In this document: piece by piece, positions 7,509-14,277 of the stretch
How the letters are laid out: the number at the start of each line of letters is the position of its first letter
How positions within the stretch are numbered: the stretch's first letter is position 1
From: Dokdonella_A sp046347015
Lineage (GTDB): Bacteria; Pseudomonadota; Gammaproteobacteria; Xanthomonadales; Rhodanobacteraceae
Direction of reading: 5' to 3'
DNA: 64,000 nt
NCBI GenBank assembly: GCA_046347015.1
Contig: JAXMHA010000003.1
Coordinates: 124,001 to 188,000 of the forward strand
Translations under genes and position numbers: made by a program
Notes under the pieces: model-generated
Seen by the model: the letters and a program-made list of their open reading frames with translations, nothing else
Databases searched by the model: none
What the model was told of the DNA's origin: nothing

Positions 7509-8585
7509 ATGGGCACTATAACCCTTGGCGTGGACTTGGCAATGCACACGTTCTCGGTGTGCGAAGTAGATGGCGCAGGGCGCGTGGTGCGCCGGCTTGA
7601 CCTGCGGCGCGCGGCGTTCGACGCGTGGCTGGCCCAGCTGCCCACCGGCGCCGTGGTGGCGATGGAAGCGTGCGGCGGCGCGCATCACTGGGCCCGGCGT
7701 TGCCTGGCGTTGGGGCTTATCCCACGCCTGATGGCGGCGCAGTTCGTGACGCCGTTTCGCAAAGGTCGCACCGCCAAGAACGACCGCAACGATGCCGAGG
7801 CGATTGCCACCGCGGCGCGGCAAGGCAACATGCGTTTCGTGCCGGTCAAGGACCTCGATCAACAGGCACGCCTCGCGTGGCACCGCGTGCGCGAAGGCTA
7901 CAAGGTGGAAAGCCTCGCCATCGCCAATCGCCTGCGCGGATTGTTGGCCGAGTTCGGCGTCGTGGTGGCGCGAGGTGATGCGGCACTGCGCCGCACCTTG
8001 GCCGATCTCGATGCGCAACCCGGTCTGCCCGCCGAGTTCAGGGAACTGATTCTCGCGCTGGCCGCCCACTGGCAGCAGGTGTGCGCCGCGGGCGCGGCGT
8101 GCACGGCGCGCATCGAGGCCCGTGCCAAGGACGACGAACGGTGTATGCGCTTGCGCGCCCTCATCGGGATCGGACCGCTCACCGCTGATGCGATCGTCGC
8201 CAGCATCGGTGCGGCCCGCGAGTTCAAGCACGGACGCCAGCTCGCCGCCTGGCTCGGGCTGGTGCCCACCCAGCACTCCAGCGGCGGCCATGCGCGCTTG
8301 GGGACGATCAGTTGTCGCGGCGATGCGTACCTGCGCACCCTGCTGATCCAGGGTGCGCGGAGCAGTCTCGAACGCGCCAAGCGGGTCAGCGCGGAGCACG
8401 CCACGCCCGAACAAGTCTGGATCCGATCGCTGGCCGGTCGCCTGCCCTTCGGCAAGGCCCTCGTCGCCATCGCCAACCAGCATGCACGGCAGATCTGGGT
8501 GATGCTGGCCCACGCCGTCGACTACGATCCCTGCGCCGCGCGGGTCCATCCCATGGCCCCGGTGCACGGGAACCTGGTGCAATGA
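7509..8585 (+). CDS. IS110-family transposase, IS1111 group
   Basis: A 358-residue protein with an N-terminal RuvC-like DEDD domain: Asp9 in LGVDLAM, Glu in VAMEACGGAHHWAR, and the NDRNDAEAI acidic motif, followed by MRFVPVK. The C-terminal Transposase_20 domain carries the IGPLTADAI helix-hairpin-helix and the conserved serine segment TQHSSGGHARLG. The chosen ATG follows GAGGAA by 7 bases; an earlier in-frame ATG at 7470 has no good ribosome site. An inverted repeat of the tip sequence (AGACTTCC at 7439 and GGAAGTCT at 7498) flanks the leader. The gene appears intact and has flank-like GC. Confidence 0.93.
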   Translation: MGTITLGVDLAMHTFSVCEVDGAGRVVRRLDLRRAAFDAWLAQLPTGAVVAMEACGGAHHWARRCLALGLIPRLMAAQFVTPFRKGRTAKNDRNDAEAIATAARQGNMRFVPVKDLDQQARLAWHRVREGYKVESLAIANRLRGLLAEFGVVVARGDAALRRTLADLDAQPGLPAEFRELILALAAHWQQVCAAGAACTARIEARAKDDERCMRLRALIGIGPLTADAIVASIGAAREFKHGRQLAAWLGLVPTQHSSGGHARLGTISCRGDAYLRTLLIQGARSSLERAKRVSAEHATPEQVWIRSLAGRLPFGKALVAIANQHARQIWVMLAHAVDYDPCAARVHPMAPVHGNLVQ

Positions 8586-8919
8586 TTGCCTTCACCGTCA
8601 GCGCGAAGCGGTAGCAACGGGTCAGACCCACCCGGCGCGAACCTGACTAACTATCCGGACGTCAACAAGGTGCAGTGGCCGATCCCCACCCACCGACGAC
8701 ACCGCTGATTGAACGAGGTCGCCGGGCGCGGTTTATACCTTGGTCCGCATCGGCAACATCGATGCCACAAGACCGTCTACAGAATTGCCGTCTGACCACC
8801 GTCCGCTACCGCCAGTACTGACGCGCACCACGCAGCACCGCAAAAACACGACCACCAGCAATAGCCTCACCGCTCAAGGCAAGAGCACCGAGCGGGCGGG
8901 ATTGACGGGAAGTCTCCTA
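8586..8919 (+). ncRNA. Probable bridge RNA/seekRNA region of the IS1111-type element
   Basis: No gene is visible in this ~334-bp right end between the transposase stop and the right repeat. In IS1111-group elements the guide (bridge/seek) RNA is encoded here, downstream of the transposase. CCGCTGATTGA at 8702-8712 nearly repeats the target flank CCGCTGGATTGA at 7419-7430, differing by one skipped base, as expected of a guide loop matching its target. RNA boundaries and fold are not determined. Confidence 0.45.
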
Positions 8920-8927
8920 CAGAATAG

Positions 8928-9296
8928 CTAGCGCCCATGCCGCGGCCACACATATACCGCCACAAGAGAGCCAACGAAGGCGAGCGCTGCCGAACTCAAC
9001 GACGGGCCTATGTAAGCTAGGTCCGCATCTGGTGGAGCGAGGAGCGTAAAGAAGGACAGCAGTATCGCGGCGCCAACAAGACCCGCCAGCACTCCGTTGA
9101 GCAGCGGACTGGCTTTAGCGAACAGCGCGCCCAAGAAACCGGTAAAAGCGACCAATGCGACCGCGACAACCCCCGAGCCCAACCGAAGCGCGGAGGAGTC
9201 GAGAGCGGACGCCACACCGAGCAAAGCCATACAAAGCCAATAGCCGACAAACATGACGAGCGCGCCAACGGCTAGAGACTTGAAACTGATGAGCAT
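8928..9296 (-). CDS. Cassette-encoded four-TM membrane protein
   Basis: A 122-residue, very hydrophobic protein with about four membrane helices (residues ~6-28, 38-62, 68-90 and 97-116) joined by short loops. It begins MLISFKSLAVGALVMFVGYW. Its TAG stop at 8930-8928 falls in the remnant core of attC G, the usual cassette arrangement, and the IS lies immediately beyond. The ribosome site is weak. Small multi-TM proteins are frequent in integron cassettes; no function is assigned. Confidence 0.6.
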   Translation of the reverse strand: MLISFKSLAVGALVMFVGYWLCMALLGVASALDSSALRLGSGVVAVALVAFTGFLGALFAKASPLLNGVLAGLVGAAILLSFFTLLAPPDADLAYIGPSLSSAALAFVGSLVAVYVWPRHGR

Positions 9297-9305
9297 CTCG
9301 AATGG

Positions 9306-9441
9306 GCCCTAACGGCTCGGCGCTCACCCGCGCGGCCCAGCGCCGCCGACGCACCGAACCCCCAAGACGCTACGCCGCCAGACAGCAACCAGCCATAGGA
9401 ATACCACGCTGGGCCGTGTCGGGTGCAGCGCCTTGTTAGAC
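9306..9441 (-). repeat. attC site H (long form, about 136 bp)
   Basis: On the minus strand it runs GTCTAAC ... GTTAGGGC. The inner arms (CGGCCCAGCG and CGCTGGGCCG) pair perfectly around a much longer central region than in the other sites (60-77 bp). The length approaches that of Vibrio-type repeats and suggests a different source. Confidence 0.75.
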
Positions 9442-9448
9442 GATGACC

Positions 9449-10453
9449 TCATTCGAACGCGGACCACGACTTGCCCGCAAGCTCCTCGGCGAGCTGCTCA
9501 GCACTCGTTGCTTGAAGAGCGGAGACGTCGAAGTATCGCTTGCTCGACATCATGCCTCCTGGCGAGTCTTTCCGGAAGTCAGTCTCGAACTGCGGACCTA
9601 GAATGAAAACTCGGGTTGGGCCCGCCTCTGACCGAAGGTCCTCGACCTTCTTCCGTGCGACCTTGCAGAGATCTGCCGCGTTGCGATCGACGTTGGACCA
9701 CTTGAGCTTCTCGTCAACGCCAAGCTCAACGTCAACAACTGCCTCGATCAGGGCTACGCGCTCGACTCGCTTCTGCCTGTACATTCCGAAGTACTTGCAG
9801 CGCGCATGACTGTAGGCCCCGCCCGTTGCCGGGCACATGTAGACCTTGCCGACAAGGATGTCTTCGGGGATCCCAGCGCAGTTCACGACATCAAGGAAGT
9901 TGTGCCACGACGGAAGAAGATTCTCTTCATCGAGGAACTCCCGAAGATCGGCCACGGCATCGCTGAGATTCTTGGTGAGGCCTTGCACCTGGAGCGCGTT
10001 GACCAAGTCTTCGAACGAGGCAGCCGCGAACGCGACCTTGCCCTTGTGCTTCTTCCGGCAGAGAGCCTGGATGCGTGCGAATCGCTCCGCGTTCTCGGAT
10101 TCGAAGCTCCCGAGTGCGAGCAAAAGGTTGAGCCCAGGCGACTCCCTGGAGAGGGCCTTGAGATGTGCTTCCAGCTGAGAGTCGTCGAACCAGTCGAAGT
10201 TCCTGGTCTCGATGTAAACGGTAACCGGAGCTTGGATGATGAGGCCGTCGGGGACGCTTGCGAGCTTTCGTTCTTGCTGACGGAATGCGACGCCGATCTT
10301 GTCGGATATGTCTTCGCCGACGAGTCCGCTGAGGACTTCTCCGAGATACTTCGGATTCTCCTCGTAGAGCATCTTGAGGACGAGCAGGCAGTAGTTTGTG
10401 ACGCGGTTCTCCCGCTGGGAGTAGCCGGAGAACAACGTGATGGGCTTGCTCAT
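9449..10453 (-). CDS. Cassette-encoded PD-(D/E)XK-nuclease-like protein
   Basis: A 334-residue soluble protein. The N-terminal half has the pattern of a restriction-like fold: ENRVTNYCLLVL near residue 15, then VPDGLI (residues ~67-72) and VYIETRNFDWF (~78-88), resembling a PD...ExK core with Lys replaced by Arg, and a QLEAHLKAL helix. The second half includes YMCPATGGAYSHARCKYFGMYR, an aromatic- and Cys-rich segment I do not recognise. AAGAGG precedes ATG 10453. Restriction or anti-phage nuclease activity is an inference from the motif and the defence-rich neighbourhood. Confidence 0.55.
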   Translation of the reverse strand: MSKPITLFSGYSQRENRVTNYCLLVLKMLYEENPKYLGEVLSGLVGEDISDKIGVAFRQQERKLASVPDGLIIQAPVTVYIETRNFDWFDDSQLEAHLKALSRESPGLNLLLALGSFESENAERFARIQALCRKKHKGKVAFAAASFEDLVNALQVQGLTKNLSDAVADLREFLDEENLLPSWHNFLDVVNCAGIPEDILVGKVYMCPATGGAYSHARCKYFGMYRQKRVERVALIEAVVDVELGVDEKLKWSNVDRNAADLCKVARKKVEDLRSEAGPTRVFILGPQFETDFRKDSPGGMMSSKRYFDVSALQATSAEQLAEELAGKSWSAFE

Positions 10454-10468
10454 GGACCTCTTGTCGTC

Positions 10469-10528
10469 GTCTAACGCAGAGCTCAGCAGCCGAGCGGGAG
10501 CGAGGTCCGCTGCAGCGCCGTGTTAGAC
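10469..10528 (-). repeat. attC site I
   Basis: A short (60 bp) site reading GTCTAAC ... GTTAGAC on the minus strand, with inner arms GGCGCTGCAGCGGACC and GAGCTCTGC. The stop of the antitoxin gene (10523-10525) overlaps the first core. Confidence 0.82.
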
Positions 10529-10834
10529 CGATGCATCGCGAAATGCTCGCAGGACAGTATTGATGCGCGTTTGGTACCCAGGGCCTTGCGCCTTGAACCA
10601 GTCAAGGACATCTTGATCGACGCGCAACGAGACCGCAGCCTTAGGTGAAGCTGGTTGCAGGCCGCGGCGAACCATGCCGTGCACGATATGTTGAATGTCG
10701 GCCTCGGGGTGCTCGCGCGTGGCTTTACCGGCAGCCGCGGTCTTGAGCTTGGCCCAGTCAGTCTTGGATCTGGTTGAAGTAGATTTGCGCTTCACGTTGC
10801 GTGGCTTTGCGGAAGGAGATGATGCGGATTTCAT
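10523..10834 (-). CDS. brnA: BrnA-family antitoxin
   Basis: About 103 residues with a Lys/Arg-rich N-terminus and a C-terminal BrnA (DUF4415) domain: AAVSLRVDQDVLDWFKAQGPGYQTRINTVLRAF, a ribbon-helix-helix dimer/DNA-binding fold. It follows and overlaps the brnT toxin gene, the standard brnT-brnA order. ATG 10834 gives a 77-bp overlap; a GTG about 36 bp further on (in RNVKRK) is an alternative start with less overlap. It should neutralise BrnT and repress the operon through the palindrome upstream of brnT. Confidence 0.85.
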   Translation of the reverse strand: MKSASSPSAKPRNVKRKSTSTRSKTDWAKLKTAAAGKATREHPEADIQHIVHGMVRRGLQPASPKAAVSLRVDQDVLDWFKAQGPGYQTRINTVLRAFRDASV

Positions 10835-11033
10835 GCTCGGTCTCCGTATGAACGATGGACACCGGAGTCCCAGCCAGCAGACCAAGAGTGACTAAGCGTT
10901 GCTCGCCGTACGCGAACCTGTCGTCCTCGAATGTGAAGGTGAGGCCTTCAAACACACGAGGCGCGTCGATGAAGTCGAGCCCGTGTGCTTTCAGGTTGGC
11001 AGTACGTTTGGCCTTTGACCAAGTGAACTCCAT
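10758..11033 (-). CDS. brnT: BrnT-family toxin (ribonuclease)
   Basis: A 91-residue protein of normal BrnT (DUF497) length: FTWSKAKRTANLKAHGLDF at the N-terminus, the EDDRFAYGEQRLVTLGLL strand region and the terminal HEIRIISFRKATQREAQIYF. BrnT toxins are RelE-fold ribonucleases that inhibit translation under stress. It is first in the operon, 7 bp downstream of a 12-bp palindrome. In a cassette array such pairs stabilise neighbouring cassettes by addiction. Confidence 0.92.
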   Translation of the reverse strand: MEFTWSKAKRTANLKAHGLDFIDAPRVFEGLTFTFEDDRFAYGEQRLVTLGLLAGTPVSIVHTETEHEIRIISFRKATQREAQIYFNQIQD

Positions 11034-11039
11034 GACACA

Positions 11040-11051
11040 TCGTATATACGA
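11040..11051 (-). promoter_or_regulatory. Palindromic operator upstream of brnT
   Basis: TCGTATATACGA is a perfect 12-bp palindrome ending 7 bp before the brnT start codon. Its TATA-rich centre could also serve as a -10 region. BrnA-type ribbon-helix-helix antitoxins autorepress at such sites. Confidence 0.5.
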
Positions 11052-11083
11052 ACTGTCATGGCGTCAAGGAAGCTACCGCGGCG

Positions 11084-11155
11084 GTCTAACGCTTGAGGAA
11101 AGCGGCCGACAGACCGCGCAGCGGGATGGCGGTCCGCTTGACCGAATAGTTGGGC
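11084..11155 (-). repeat. attC site J
   Basis: On the minus strand it runs GCCCAAC ... GTTAGAC with inner arms GTCAAGCGGACCGCC and GGTCTGTCGGCCGCTTTCC. It separates the MazF cassette (stop 2 bp away) from the brnTA cassette. Confidence 0.87.
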
Positions 11156-11156
11156 G

Positions 11157-11495
11157 TCATAGCCCCATTACCAAACGTAACCCTTCGTCAACGCGTGCAA
11201 TCGCCTGGCTTGGCAACGCCTTTACGCGCAAAGTTAGCAGAGCCCTGTCGATGGTAAGGAGTTGCGACACGTTGACCACCGATGCTCGGGGAAGACCCGC
11301 CTCAGACTTGCCGAGGCGCACGTTGCCCGGCGCCTCCGCCAGCGCGATGTTGGACGTAATGACTGCGACGACAACCGTGCTGATACGGCTCTCGTTGAAC
11401 GAGTTGGATTGCACAACGAGAACGGGACGACGAAGGCCCGGGCCAGAACCCGTGGGCTCCGGGAGCGACGCCCACCAAACCTCACCACGCCTCAT
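11157..11495 (-). CDS. MazF/PemK-family toxin (endoribonuclease)
   Basis: A 112-residue protein starting MRRGEVWWASLPEPTGSGPG, the MazF/PemK signature (RGEVW, then RRPVLVVQ), with NVSQLLTIDRALL near the C-terminus where the conserved Ser/Thr-Asp helix lies. Such enzymes cut single-stranded mRNA at short sequences. The start overlaps the antitoxin gene by 14 bp, and the stop is 2 bp from attC J. Confidence 0.92.
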   Translation of the reverse strand: MRRGEVWWASLPEPTGSGPGLRRPVLVVQSNSFNESRISTVVVAVITSNIALAEAPGNVRLGKSEAGLPRASVVNVSQLLTIDRALLTLRVKALPSQAIARVDEGLRLVMGL

Positions 11496-11718
11496 GGCTC
11501 AACGCCGCGTACTGTGCAGCCAATAGAGCCGGCTCAACTGCCGAGGCCTCGCGGTCGTAGACCGCATTGAGCTTTGCGGTTACAGCCGCCGCATCGTGCT
11601 TTGCCACATACTCTTCGAGCGCCTCAGAAAACACCTGGCTGCGAGGGACACGACGCGCTTTTGCCAAACGCTCGGCAGCGTCGAAAACTGGGTCCGGTAC
11701 TGAGACGGCTACTTTCAT
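11482..11718 (-). CDS. Ribbon-helix-helix antitoxin partner of MazF
   Basis: A 78-residue protein with an N-terminal ribbon-helix-helix (MKVAVSVPDPVFDAAERLAK, then RSQVFSEALEEYV) and a helical acidic tail that would bind the toxin (VYDREASAVEPALLAAQ). It precedes and overlaps the toxin gene. The palindrome upstream at 11727-11743 suits autoregulation. Confidence 0.88.
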   Translation of the reverse strand: MKVAVSVPDPVFDAAERLAKARRVPRSQVFSEALEEYVAKHDAAAVTAKLNAVYDREASAVEPALLAAQYAALSHEAW

Positions 11719-11726
11719 ACTGTGAT

Positions 11727-11743
11727 CGTACTACCAGAGTACG
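11727..11743 (-). promoter_or_regulatory. Inverted-repeat operator of the MazF/antitoxin pair
   Basis: CGTACT-ACCAG-AGTACG is a perfect 6-bp inverted repeat with a 5-bp spacer, beginning 9 bp upstream of the antitoxin start. Its size and place fit a ribbon-helix-helix operator. Confidence 0.5.
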
Positions 11744-11760
11744 ACTAGCGCAACTCTGAC

Positions 11761-11832
11761 GCCCAACGCCCGAGGTAACCGGCGCAAAGACCGCGTAGCG
11801 GGATTTGCGTCCGGTTGACCGAGTTGTTATAC
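11761..11832 (-). repeat. attC site K
   Basis: On the minus strand it runs GTATAAC ... GTTGGGC; the arms match sites A and F (CCGGACGCAAATCCCGC and GCGCCGGTTACC). It follows the Mrr gene stop by 7 bp and is the attC nearest the expected integrase end. Confidence 0.87.
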
Positions 11833-11839
11833 CCGTACT

Positions 11840-12760
11840 TCACTCATCGAAATAGTCTGAGTCAAGTTTTTTTACCTTATAAACCCCAGCAACTGCAACG
11901 CCTGTGTCGTGCAGCACCATCAGTTTTGCGAGCTTTGCACCATCAATGAGAATGATCCGTGTTTCGATAGAGGAAGCGTAATGTACGGCCTCATTACTAA
12001 ACGACGAGGTTGTTATGAATACACCCTTTTTTGCATGTTGCCCCTGTAGCGCGCCCGCGAACCTTTGTATCTCTGGGCGCCCAACGGTACCGTCCCAGCG
12101 CTTCGCCTGAATGTAGATGACATCTAGCCCTAACTGATCCTCCTTGATGATCCCGTCGATGCCACCATCACCGCTCTTTCCGATTGCCTTCCCAGCATCT
12201 TGACGGTCACCCCCATAACCCATCTTCACAAGTAGATCGACTACTAGTCGCTCGAAGAAAGTCGGCGATGCATCCATCACGGCATCAAGGACTTCGGCTT
12301 CAAGCGCCTCTTGTAGCCCCAAGTATGCGGAAGCCAGTGAATCTTCCGGGCTTTCGGTCGTGTCCGCTTGGTGGGTTGGTCGTAGCGTGACACCTGAACT
12401 GTGGTTCTTCTCTTTCTTCCGGCTCCTGAACTCAATGAACTCCGGATACTGTGCGAGAAAGTCGACGTCAATCCGCGTTGGGTTTTTTGCCAGGACGCCC
12501 TTTCCGCGTTCTGAAATGCGGAAGTAACCCCGCTTCGGGGCTTCTAGTAACCGTGCCTGCTTCAAATATGAGCGCGCCCATCCAACACGGTTATTGAACA
12601 CCGCTTGCGTGCCGCTCGGCAGAAGTTCAGTCCGTTCCTCGTCAGTGAGGCCAAATTTTTGCGCGAGCTGCTCGACAGCCTCCGCGAACTTATGCTCCTG
12701 CCCGTCGGCGGCAAGCTGCAACACGGGCAGCATTAGAGTCTGATAGTCAGGAATTGCCAC
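11840..12760 (-). CDS. mrr: Mrr-family type IV restriction endonuclease
   Basis: About 306 residues. The N-terminal winged-helix Mrr_N domain (IPDYQTLMLPVLQLAADG, then RVGWARSYLKQA and YFRISERG) is followed by a C-terminal Mrr catalytic domain of the PD-(D/E)XK fold: FFERLVVDLLVKMGYGG, GDGGIDGII, and YIQAKRW (the QAK of the active site), then QRFAGALQGQHAKKGVFITTS. The GTG at 12760 is preferred: it follows AGGAGC by 7 bases and gives the family's usual (M)AIPDYQ start. Mrr enzymes cut modified foreign DNA. It is the first cassette of the array. Confidence 0.92.
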   Translation of the reverse strand: MAIPDYQTLMLPVLQLAADGQEHKFAEAVEQLAQKFGLTDEERTELLPSGTQAVFNNRVGWARSYLKQARLLEAPKRGYFRISERGKGVLAKNPTRIDVDFLAQYPEFIEFRSRKKEKNHSSGVTLRPTHQADTTESPEDSLASAYLGLQEALEAEVLDAVMDASPTFFERLVVDLLVKMGYGGDRQDAGKAIGKSGDGGIDGIIKEDQLGLDVIYIQAKRWDGTVGRPEIQRFAGALQGQHAKKGVFITTSSFSNEAVHYASSIETRIILIDGAKLAKLMVLHDTGVAVAGVYKVKKLDSDYFDE

Positions 12761-12776
12761 CGAAGCTCCTCTTACG

Positions 12777-13083
12777 GGTATAACGCCAATTCTGCCCCTG
12801 ATCGGGGGCGGTAACGTGATCGTCCCGCGGTTCTCCAAGGCTGTCAATCCGAAAGATTCCGCTTAGCATCAGCCACTTGGCCGTCCTTGCCCCCACCGCT
12901 CATGCCCAACGGTCACGGTGATATCACGCACATCAGGGGCGGTATCCAATATCGCAGACGATGTGGGGCGGTAACCGGTGGGATTGACTCGGCGGACGCT
13001 GTGGACGCTGCCGCCGGGAGCGGGTCTTGCGCCGAGGCCGAGGTCTCGATCACCGCAGTGGCGATTGCACCCTGCACTTCCGC
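12777..13083. other. Array boundary, no integrase or attI recognised
   Basis: The first cassette begins at a GTTATAC core (minus strand, 12783-12777). The next ~300 bp contain a GC hairpin (GCCCC...GGGGGC at about 12796-12811) but no gene, no attC and no part of a tyrosine integrase. The minus-strand gene at 13084 is a core ubiquinone gene. Confidence 0.6.
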
Positions 13084-14277
13084 TCAAAGTCCCTCTCCCG
13101 CCGCCCTGGCAAACCAGTCGCGCAACATCGGCACGCTGCCGACGACTGCCAGTCCCGCGCCGCGTGCGCCGGCGACGAGGGGATTGCCGGTCGCGAACAG
13201 CCGCTGGATCGCATCGAATCCGTGCGCCGCAAGGACGTTCGCGCTGCGGCTTTCGCGTTCGTAGCGGCGCAACACATGCGGCGCACCAATGGCGACCCCT
13301 CGTGCCCGCGCGTCGCTCAGGACGCGACGCAGGCACGCGACGTCGCGCAGGCCGAGGTTGAGTCCCTGCCCCGCCAGCGGATGCACGACGTGCGCGGCGT
13401 CTCCGGCCAGCACCGCGCGACCGGCGACGTAGCGGCCCGCCAGGCGCATCCGCAACGGGAACGCCGCGCGTCGCGTCGTCGACGTGATGGCGCCGAGCCT
13501 GAAGTCGGATGCGGCACCCAGTTCGCACATGAAATCCGCATCGTCGAACGCCAGCACGCGCGCCGCTTCCGCTTCCGGCAATGACCAGACGACCGAACAG
13601 CGCCCGTCGGCCAGCGGCAGGAACGCCAGCACCGCACCCGGCAGGAATCGCTGCCACGCCGTGGCGTCGTGCGGACGCTCGGTCGCGACGTGCGCGACGA
13701 CGGCACGCTGGGCATAGTCCCGATGCGAGACGCCGATGCCGAGCTGCGCGCGCAATGGCGACTGCGCGCCGTCGCACGCGACCAGCACCCGCGAACGGAT
13801 GCGCGTGCCGTCGCCGAGGCTTGCGGTGATCGATTCATCGTCCTGTTCGACCGAATCCACCGCAGCAGGACCCATCAACCGCGGTCCCGCGCGCGCCGGG
13901 GCGCTGCACGCCTGCCACAGCGCGTCGCGGATCAACGCGTTCTCGACGATCCAGCCGAGCGCGGCCCGGCCCTGCGATGCGGCGTCGAACTTGAGCTGGC
14001 CCGGCGCCAGCGAATCCCACACGCACATGCGGCGGAACGGCGCGACGCGCGCGCCGGCAATCGAATGCCACACGCCGATGTCGTCGAACAGCGACTTCGC
14101 GTCGGGCGCGAGTGCGACGACGCGCAGGTCGGGCGGTTCCCCGGCGCGCCACGGCTTCGGCGGCGCGGGTTCCACCAGCACGGTGTCGAACCCGTCGCGG
14201 GCGAGCGCCAGCGCGAGCGCCGTGCCGACGATGCCACCGCCGCAGACCAGCACGTCGTGGGGTGCGCGGCGGCTCAT
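13084..14277 (-). CDS. UbiH/UbiI/VisC-type FAD-dependent ubiquinone hydroxylase
   Basis: A 397-residue flavoprotein mono-oxygenase. The N-terminal dinucleotide fold is VLVCGGGIVGTALALALA; the middle DG motif is VACDGAQSPLRAQLG; the C-terminal FAD motif is VLAGDAAHVVHPLAGQGLNLGLRD. These define the UbiH/COQ6 group that hydroxylates the ubiquinone ring. It overlaps the upstream paralogue by 4 bp (ATGA), so both are made from one message. Position (UbiI/VisC or UbiF versus UbiH) cannot be decided from sequence alone. Confidence 0.88.
   Translation of the reverse strand: MSRRAPHDVLVCGGGIVGTALALALARDGFDTVLVEPAPPKPWRAGEPPDLRVVALAPDAKSLFDDIGVWHSIAGARVAPFRRMCVWDSLAPGQLKFDAASQGRAALGWIVENALIRDALWQACSAPARAGPRLMGPAAVDSVEQDDESITASLGDGTRIRSRVLVACDGAQSPLRAQLGIGVSHRDYAQRAVVAHVATERPHDATAWQRFLPGAVLAFLPLADGRCSVVWSLPEAEAARVLAFDDADFMCELGAASDFRLGAITSTTRRAAFPLRMRLAGRYVAGRAVLAGDAAHVVHPLAGQGLNLGLRDVACLRRVLSDARARGVAIGAPHVLRRYERESRSANVLAAHGFDAIQRLFATGNPLVAGARGAGLAVVGSVPMLRDWFARAAGEGL

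Larger units (their letters stand above)
7431..8920 (+). mobile_element. IS110-family (IS1111-group) element inserted in an attC
   Basis: The boundaries are set by a perfect 10-bp subterminal inverted repeat, GAGACTTCCC at 7438-7447 and GGGAAGTCTC at 8907-8916. Subterminal rather than terminal repeats, a transposase of the DEDD plus Transposase_20 type, and a ~340-bp non-coding right end are features of the IS1111 group. The exact end bases are uncertain by a few bp. Insertion into attC fits the known IS1111-attC subgroup that targets cassette recombination sites. No target duplication is apparent. Confidence 0.85.
3116..12783 (-). mobile_element. Integron cassette array without integrase (CALIN)
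   Basis: Ten attC-like sites separate cassettes whose genes all lie on the minus strand, each with its stop codon next to or inside the following attC. The sites share an outer core pair (RYYYAAC...GTTRRRY-like) and long imperfect internal palindromes. Read on the minus strand, the first cassette begins after a core-like GTTATAC at 12783-12777, so an integrase would be expected above 12.8 kb. Instead only about 300 bp of non-coding DNA and then ubiquinone genes follow. Base composition is visibly less GC-rich than the flanks. Confidence 0.85.

Noticed and set aside
12790..12820. GC-rich hairpin considered as attI or a further attC
   Set aside because: The stem is short and lacks the paired R boxes of an attC; attI has no reliable signature without an adjacent integrase.
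12869..13777. Minus-strand frame overlapping the array boundary, considered as an integrase remnant
   Set aside because: The translation is Arg/Ala-rich, lacks the RHRY tyrosine-recombinase motifs and mostly overlaps the ubiquinone gene in another frame.
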